In this document: positions 1-4,066 of the stretch, in pieces
Numbering within the stretch: position 1 is the stretch's first letter
Layout of the letters: every line of letters starts with the position of its first letter
NCBI GenBank assembly: GCA_016935295.1
Contig: JAFGRF010000391.1
Span: 1 to 8,481, forward strand
From: Caldifarciminota bacterium
Lineage (GTDB): Bacteria > Hydrothermota > Tepidihabitantia > Tepidihabitantales > Tepidihabitantaceae
DNA: 8,481 nt
Direction: 5' to 3'
The notes under the pieces: generated by a model
What the model saw: the letters and a program-made list of their open reading frames with translations, nothing else
Databases searched by the model: none
Told to the model about the DNA's origin: nothing
Made by a program: the position numbers and the translations under genes

Positions 1-117
1 CGATATGAGGGTTGTAGAAGCGACGATTTTCGAACGGCGGGTAGAACTCTGGGCACAGCCGCCGAAAAGCCCGGCTGCGACCGCGAGAGCAAGAAAGAGG
101 CGAAGGTGTCGGTTCAT
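1..117 (-). CDS. Metal ABC transporter substrate-binding lipoprotein, N-terminal fragment (probable)
   Basis: The reverse strand opens with an ATG at 117 and stays open to the window edge, giving 39 residues. They form a lipoprotein signal: a basic start (MNRHLR), a hydrophobic core (LFLALAVAAGLF) and a lipobox-like GGC with Cys21 as the likely lipidated residue. After a short linker comes SKIVASTTLIS, which matches the typical first mature strand of cluster-9 (TroA/ZnuA/MntC-like) periplasmic metal-binding proteins. The ATG directly follows the TAG of the receptor gene upstream (0 bp gap), and a GGAGA Shine-Dalgarno lies 9 nt before it inside that gene, so the two are co-transcribed. In this family the protein binds a divalent metal in the periplasm and hands it to an ABC permease. 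Behind NikR, nickel is the likely metal, although Zn or Mn is usual for the family. Lipoprotein status is well supported; the family call rests on about ten residues. Confidence 0.6.
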   Translation of the reverse strand, partial: MNRHLRLFLALAVAAGLFGGCAQSSTRRSKIVASTTLIS

Positions 118-1923
118 CTAGCGTTTCTCCAGGTTCAGACCGAGGGTGAAAGAACGTCCGGGCATTCGGTAGAGGCCGGCCTGGGTTCCGGGCAGGTCAA
201 CGAATGTGTCGTACTGCCGGTTGAGTAGATTCTCGACCGACGCGAAAACCCCGAGCCAGGAGAGAATTCCATACCCGGCGCGCAGGTCGAAAGTGTAGTA
301 CGCCGGTATCATGGATTGCGAGCTGTCGGCCGCGAAGTAGCGGGAGACGTGCTGGAACGACACGTCGAGATCGAGCTTCGCGAGCGTCGCCCCGGCAGAG
401 AAGTTCAGCTTGGACCCGGCGCGGGCTCGGGTGTTCGCGCCGAAGTCGGTGATGCTGTAGGAGGCCCGCGAGCGCCATGGCCCGCGTCGCAGCTCCAGCG
501 CGGCCTCGATTCCTTTGTAGGTGAAACTGCCCTTGTTCTGGAACTGCATCGGCGGCATGCGGCCCGGCACGAACACCGCTTCGACCAGGTTCTCTCCCTT
601 GAGCAGGAAGGCGGCCACGTCGGCATTCAGCCCCGCTACGATGCCCTGGTTCAGGCCGACTTCGTAGTTCCACGATACTTCGGGTTTCAGACTCTCGTTC
701 TTCGGCGGGAAGACCGACGTGTAGTTGAGGGGCGCGTAGCGGAACCCGCGATTGACGCTCGCGCGCAAGGTCGTGGAACTGGTCGCGCGGCCGACCACTC
801 CCGCCTTGGGGCTGAAGGCAAGACCGGCGATGTCGTCGTAGCTGAGCCGAGCGCCCGCGTTTGCGCTCACCGGTCCGAGGGTCTGCTCGTCCTGCAGAAA
901 GACCGCGGCCTGATTGCGCGTCCACGTCGACTGGCTGGTGTCGGACTTCATCCATGTACCGGAAAGACCGGCCAGTTCGGCGCCGGCCTGCACGAGGTTG
1001 CCGAACGCGAACCGCCGGTGGCCGTGCAGGGTCGCGCCATTGGTGAAGTCGGTGGAGTGCCAGCCATCGGTCGGGTCGAAGACATGCTCGCCGAACGTCC
1101 GGTACAGCTTCGCGAAGCCGCCGAGCGACTCACTGCCGAGGGTCGCGGTCAGGTCGATCCCGCCGCGGTCGTACTGGTTCCACCCGGCCGCAACCAGCGT
1201 GTCCGGGTCGGTCGAGCGCTTCGGCTCGTGCTTGACGCCGGTGAAGTACTTGCCGGTGAAGTCGAGCTTGAGCGCCGGGGAGAAGTCGTATCCGGCGCGG
1301 AGCGAGGCATCGTTGCCGTTGTACTGCGAGTTGGGCAGGTGTCCGTCGGACATGGCCTTGTCCAGCGAGAGCAGGACGTGGAACCGGTCCTGACGTGTGC
1401 CGGCGGTCACGGTGCCGTGGACGGTGTTGTACGAACCATAGTCAAGGCGCGCGGCGGCATCGAGCGGCTTCTCGGCCCGGCGGGTAACGATGTTCACGAC
1501 ACCGGCCATCGCATCCGAGCCGTAGAGCACCGACAGCGGCCCACGCACGACCTCGATCCGCTCGACGTTGTTAAGCGGCAGCGTGTGCGTGACCACGCAG
1601 CCGTAGATGGGCATCTTCTCGGGCCGGCCGTCGACCAGCACTTGGACACGGCAGCCCCGGTCGCCGGTGCCGCGGATGTCGATGTCGGTGCGGCCGAACT
1701 GGCCGGTCTTCTGGACGAACACGCCGGGGAGGCCGGCAAGAGCGGCGGTTGACGTGCGGGCAAGGGTGCGGTCGAGGTCGGCAGCGGTTACGACGCTGAC
1801 CGAGGCGGCCACGTCGCGCACCGGGTGGCGTATGCGTTCGGCCGTCACCACCACCTCGTCAACGGTCATGACCGACGAGCCGCCCAGGGCAGCGAGCAGC
1901 AACAGGACAGGGAACAGGTTCAT
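118..1923 (-). CDS. TonB-dependent outer-membrane receptor, probable nickel receptor
   Basis: This 601-aa protein has the size of BtuB-type receptors. A signal peptide (about residues 1-19) is followed by a TonB box, DEVVVTAER at 22-30, close to the BtuB box. The plug domain spans about 33-150, with the family signatures IDIRG (81-85), VLVDGR (95-100), VERIEVVRGPLSVLYGSDA (120-138) and GVVNIVTRR (141-149). The remainder is a beta-barrel with alternating aromatic strands, including the late ENLLNRQYD motif (564-572) and a final strand FTLGLNLEKR. The only two cysteines, Cys91 and Cys109, both lie in the plug; Cys109 sits in an apical segment with Met104 and His113, plausible soft-metal ligands. 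The family imports scarce ligands across the outer membrane using TonB-ExbBD energy. Its position 12 bp behind nikR and immediately before a metal-binding lipoprotein suggests nickel or a nickel chelate. Receptor identity is secure; substrate is inferred from context. Cobalamin or another metal chelate is the main alternative. Confidence 0.93.
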   Translation of the reverse strand: MNLFPVLLLLAALGGSSVMTVDEVVVTAERIRHPVRDVAASVSVVTAADLDRTLARTSTAALAGLPGVFVQKTGQFGRTDIDIRGTGDRGCRVQVLVDGRPEKMPIYGCVVTHTLPLNNVERIEVVRGPLSVLYGSDAMAGVVNIVTRRAEKPLDAAARLDYGSYNTVHGTVTAGTRQDRFHVLLSLDKAMSDGHLPNSQYNGNDASLRAGYDFSPALKLDFTGKYFTGVKHEPKRSTDPDTLVAAGWNQYDRGGIDLTATLGSESLGGFAKLYRTFGEHVFDPTDGWHSTDFTNGATLHGHRRFAFGNLVQAGAELAGLSGTWMKSDTSQSTWTRNQAAVFLQDEQTLGPVSANAGARLSYDDIAGLAFSPKAGVVGRATSSTTLRASVNRGFRYAPLNYTSVFPPKNESLKPEVSWNYEVGLNQGIVAGLNADVAAFLLKGENLVEAVFVPGRMPPMQFQNKGSFTYKGIEAALELRRGPWRSRASYSITDFGANTRARAGSKLNFSAGATLAKLDLDVSFQHVSRYFAADSSQSMIPAYYTFDLRAGYGILSWLGVFASVENLLNRQYDTFVDLPGTQAGLYRMPGRSFTLGLNLEKR

Positions 1924-1929
1924 CCACTT

Positions 1930-1935
1930 CTCCTT
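1930..1935 (-). promoter_or_regulatory. Ribosome binding site of the TonB receptor gene
   Basis: On the minus strand AAGGAG lies 6 nt before the ATG at 1923 and directly abuts the nikR stop codon. It fixes the receptor start and shows that internal genes of this operon use ordinary Shine-Dalgarno initiation, in contrast to the leader gene nikR. Confidence 0.85.
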
Positions 1936-2394
1936 CTAGTGTTTGTGTTCGCGAGCGAGCGGGCAGCGGGCGGGGGTCAGAGTCAGATGTCCCTGGCGCA
2001 CGCCCTTGAGTGCAAGGAGCGCGTCCGCGAGCCGGCGCAACTTGTCCGCCGGCCCGCGCAGAATGAGGACTTCAAGACAGTCGTGTCGGTCGAGGTGGAC
2101 GTGGGTAGAGGAGATGACCTCGGCGTAGGCGTCGTGCTGCAGGTGCATAAGGCGATGGGCGAGGTCGGGCTGGTCGTGACCGTAGACGTAGGCGAGCACG
2201 CCAACGGCCGGACCGGTGCCGTGTTCCAGCTCGGACTTGGCCAGCCGGTTGCGCACGAGGTCGCGGATGGCCTTGGAACGGGTCCAGCCGGTCTTCCGGA
2301 GCAGAGCTTCGAACCCGGCCAGTAGTTCCGGCTCCATCGAGACGCTGAACCGCACGGCGCCGGCTTCCTCGTCGTGGTTTTCAGTGTTACGCAT
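1936..2394 (-). CDS. nikR: Nickel-responsive transcriptional regulator NikR
   Basis: This 152-aa protein has the two-part NikR layout. Residues 14-52 form a ribbon-helix-helix DNA-binding domain (VRFSVSMEPELLAGF, then TRSKAIRDLVRNRLA, the equivalent of RSEAIRDILRSAL in E. coli NikR). Residues 63-140 form the ACT-like tetramerisation and metal domain. The four high-affinity nickel ligands of E. coli NikR (His76, His87, His89, Cys95) correspond to His87, His98, His100 and Cys106 here, in QHD and THVHLDRHDC, so metal sensing should be intact. The protein is about 20 residues longer than E. coli NikR, with a short acidic N-terminal arm and a tail ending CPLAREHKH whose extra Cys and His are not part of the classical site. 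The start at 2394 is the first ATG in frame that gives a normal-length protein; a reading extended to 2613 would run through the divergent promoter. With nickel bound it should repress its own operon through the inverted repeat over its promoter. Confidence 0.93.
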   Translation of the reverse strand: MRNTENHDEEAGAVRFSVSMEPELLAGFEALLRKTGWTRSKAIRDLVRNRLAKSELEHGTGPAVGVLAYVYGHDQPDLAHRLMHLQHDAYAEVISSTHVHLDRHDCLEVLILRGPADKLRRLADALLALKGVRQGHLTLTPARCPLAREHKH

Positions 2395-2410
2395 TGGAGA
2401 ATCGTAACAC
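2384..2410. promoter_or_regulatory. Predicted NikR operator
   Basis: A perfect inverted repeat, GTGTTAC-N13-GTAACAC, which can also be written as GTGTTACG-N11-CGTAACAC with 8-bp arms. It covers the -10 box of the nikR promoter and the first codons of nikR. Long-spaced inverted repeats are the known NikR target (GTATGA-N16-TCATAC in E. coli). From memory, comparative studies describe a GTGTTAC/GTAACAC form with a 13-14 bp spacer in Deltaproteobacteria, which this would match exactly. Binding here would block RNA polymerase, giving autorepression of the whole metal operon. The repeat is seen directly; its assignment to NikR is inference from position and from the family. Confidence 0.82.
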
Positions 2411-2429
2411 CGGAGCTGCGTTCGGTCAA
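2401..2429 (-). promoter_or_regulatory. nikR operon promoter (leaderless)
   Basis: On the minus strand a -35 TTGACC (2429-2424) and a -10 TACGAT (2406-2401) are separated by exactly 17 nt. Only 6 nt separate the -10 box from the nikR ATG, so transcription should begin at or next to the A of the start codon. No Shine-Dalgarno precedes that ATG. Both facts suggest a leaderless nikR mRNA. The -10 box lies inside the predicted NikR operator. Confidence 0.65.
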
Positions 2430-2445
2430 GACAGACGGGGCGGAT

Positions 2446-2474
2446 TTGACACTCAGGCCGGCCGGCAATATCCT
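2446..2474 (+). promoter_or_regulatory. Promoter of the propeller protein gene
   Basis: A consensus -35 TTGACA (2446-2451), a 17-nt spacer and a -10 TATCCT (2469-2474). The expected start of transcription, around 2480-2482, is at the edge of the ATG at 2483, so the message would be leaderless or carry only about 10 nt if the ATG at 2492 is used. The same two hexamers with the same spacing recur at 3930-3958. The -35 box is 35 bp from the NikR operator, so direct repression of this gene by NikR is not obvious. Confidence 0.65.
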
Positions 2475-2482
2475 GAGGCGCA

Positions 2483-3904
2483 ATGGGACGAATGCGACCA
2501 GTAGGACCCATAGGTCTTATCCTCTTCTGCGCGCTCGTGGCCGCGGCGAGCGCGGCCGAGGTCACCTGGGACAGCATCATCCAACTCACAACCAACCCGT
2601 CCAGCCAGGTCACCGGCTATTCGAGTCAGCACAGCATCGCGGTTGACGGCGCGGGCGACGTCCACATCGCCTGGATGGACCAGCGCACTGTGCCCTATCA
2701 GATCTGGTATCGCCGACACGACGCCGGTACCAGCACATGGCTGGCCGAGACCACGCTCACCACACAGCAGGCCAACTGCTTTCGACCGGGCATCGCCTGT
2801 GACAACGCCGGCAACGTACATATCGCCTGGCACGTTGGGACCTGGAACCCGCTCGGGGTCGGTATCTGGGCCAAGCGCTACAATGCCGGCACCCATCACT
2901 GGCGGGCAGACACCTTGATTGATAGCACGAGCACCAGCAATCCCCAGTTGTATCCGTCGGTCGCGTGCGCTCCCGGTACGGGCGACGTCGCAGTCGTCTG
3001 GTACGGGTCGCCTGATACCGGCATGAACAGCCAGGTCTTCCTGCGAGAGAGGCACGCGACCACCGGTTGGGACACGGCGATGCAGGTCTCGGAAGCGTCG
3101 GTCAGCCACGACCAAGTCTCAGTCGCCGCGGGCACGAACGGCGACCTTGCGGCTGTCTGGGTCGGCAAGGACTTCGGCGGTGACTACAACCAGGTATGTT
3201 GTCGGCGCCGCGTCGCTGGTACTTGGCAGGGTGTTGAACTCGTTTCCGACATGCCCCTGGCATTGAGTCAGTACGCGCCTTCGGTTGCGTTCGACCTAGA
3301 AGGAGCAGTCCACGCTGTCTGGTACGGCAGGACTCTGAATAACTTCTACTTCAGCGTATTTCACCGGATGTACGACGCCGGCGGCTGGTCGAGTATTGAC
3401 AGCATCGGTGGGACGCGTCAGTATCAGCAGCAATACCCGTCCATCGCGTGCGATGGTGCCGGGCGCTGTCACGCGGTCTGGTGCAGTCAGGCCGGCGGAA
3501 GCAACTTCCAGCTTGTCTACGTCCAGCGGGACACTGATGGCGTCTGGAGTACGCCCATGGTCCTGACCGGTCTTGATTCCGGAGACGTCAGCCACCCATC
3601 TATTGCTTGCGACGCCGATTCAGGCGTCCACGTCGTCTGGTACGATGCCAGTTCCGGCAACCCGGATGTCTACTACCTGCGCGGCACCGTGCCGGGCGCC
3701 GGCGTCCTCGAAACCCGTCCCTTGTCATTCGTCCCTGACCCCGCACCTGGACCCACAATCCTCAGGTGCTGTTCGTTGAGGCCGCAATCCGGTATGATGC
3801 TGCTCGACCCCTGCGGCCGTTCGGTCACCGACCTGAAGCCCGGCGTCTACTTCGCGCGTTCCTCCGACGGGGAACGGGTCCGTCGACTGGCTATCGTCCG
3901 GTAG
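2483..3904 (+). CDS. Secreted seven-repeat beta-propeller protein with T9SS-like C-terminus
   Basis: The 473-aa product starts with a signal peptide (about 1-25: basic start, LILFCALVAAASA). Seven repeats follow, each with a core like PSIACDGAGxxHAVW; their conserved tryptophans are at 64, 116, 173, 226, 280, 333 and 386, a period of 52-57 residues. Each repeat continues with a strand such as QIWYRRHDAG and a GxW turn. Seven four-stranded units of this size suggest a closed propeller, the N-terminal segment WDSIIQL probably completing the last blade. Such domains occur in sialidase-like and other extracellular proteins, but I see no catalytic signature, so no enzyme activity is proposed. The last 45 residues (MLLDPCGRSVTDLKPGVYFAR and RRLAIVR) resemble a shortened type IX sorting domain. 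The ATG at 2483 is chosen because the promoter places the transcript start beside it; the ATG at 2492 gives an equally good signal peptide. Divergent from nikR, with no evident functional link to nickel. Confidence 0.85.
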   Translation: MGRMRPVGPIGLILFCALVAAASAAEVTWDSIIQLTTNPSSQVTGYSSQHSIAVDGAGDVHIAWMDQRTVPYQIWYRRHDAGTSTWLAETTLTTQQANCFRPGIACDNAGNVHIAWHVGTWNPLGVGIWAKRYNAGTHHWRADTLIDSTSTSNPQLYPSVACAPGTGDVAVVWYGSPDTGMNSQVFLRERHATTGWDTAMQVSEASVSHDQVSVAAGTNGDLAAVWVGKDFGGDYNQVCCRRRVAGTWQGVELVSDMPLALSQYAPSVAFDLEGAVHAVWYGRTLNNFYFSVFHRMYDAGGWSSIDSIGGTRQYQQQYPSIACDGAGRCHAVWCSQAGGSNFQLVYVQRDTDGVWSTPMVLTGLDSGDVSHPSIACDADSGVHVVWYDASSGNPDVYYLRGTVPGAGVLETRPLSFVPDPAPGPTILRCCSLRPQSGMMLLDPCGRSVTDLKPGVYFARSSDGERVRRLAIVR

Positions 3905-3929
3905 TTTTCGAACTTCCGGATCCACGACA

Positions 3930-3958
3930 TTGACAGCCGGTCGGTTACTGTCTATCCT
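3930..3958 (+). promoter_or_regulatory. Promoter of the large secreted protein gene
   Basis: TTGACA (3930-3935), a 17-nt spacer and TATCCT (3953-3958), with hexamers identical to the promoter at 2446-2474. The spacer is bounded by GACAG and CTGTC (3932-3936 and 3948-3952), a short inverted repeat. The octamer CCGGTCGG occurs in the spacer (3937-3944) and again 33 bp downstream (3970-3977). The expected transcript start is near 3965, leaving a leader of about 100 nt. Confidence 0.65.
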
Positions 3959-3964
3959 CACATC

Positions 3965-4066
3965 TGTGACCGGTCGGCAGGGCGACGCGCGGTCAGGTGT
4001 TCGACGCGTGGAACAGCGCTTCGCGTTCCTGCCAGCCGTTGTGCCGTTGCACAGAGAGGAGATGTG
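3965..4066 (+). other. 5' leader of the large secreted protein mRNA, with hairpin
   Basis: About 100 nt lie between the predicted transcript start and the GTG start. They contain the palindrome GACCGGTC (3968-3975) and a hairpin at 4010-4029, GGAAC-A-GCG-CTT-CGC-GTTCC, with eight pairs, one bulged A and a 3-nt loop. The hairpin ends 27 nt before the Shine-Dalgarno, so it does not mask it. I recognise no riboswitch class here. Confidence 0.35.
4057..4061 (+). promoter_or_regulatory. Ribosome binding site that selects the GTG start at 4067
   Basis: AGGAG is followed by two successive in-frame GTG codons at 4064 and 4067. The spacing is 2 nt to the first and 5 nt to the second, which favours 4067. 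The ATG at 4062 is out of frame and hits a stop after two codons. Confidence 0.7.

Noticed and set aside
316..1752. Long plus-strand open frame (478 codons) opposite the TonB receptor
   Set aside because: Its protein is a low-complexity mix of Arg, Gly, Val and Ala with no recognisable domain. The opposite strand encodes a clear receptor, so this is a GC-driven antisense shadow.
2395..2613. Upstream extension of nikR by 73 codons
   Set aside because: It overlaps the divergent promoter region and the start of the propeller gene, adds residues with no counterpart in NikR proteins, and would run through the nikR promoter itself.
2453..3115. Minus-strand open frame (220 codons) opposite the propeller gene
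   Set aside because: No domain or signal recognised, and it overlaps both the nikR upstream region and a well-supported plus-strand gene with signal peptide and repeats.
4010..4029. Riboswitch in the leader of the large secreted protein gene
   Set aside because: A single 8-bp hairpin in a leader of about 100 nt, no recognisable conserved riboswitch core and no alternative structure that masks the Shine-Dalgarno.
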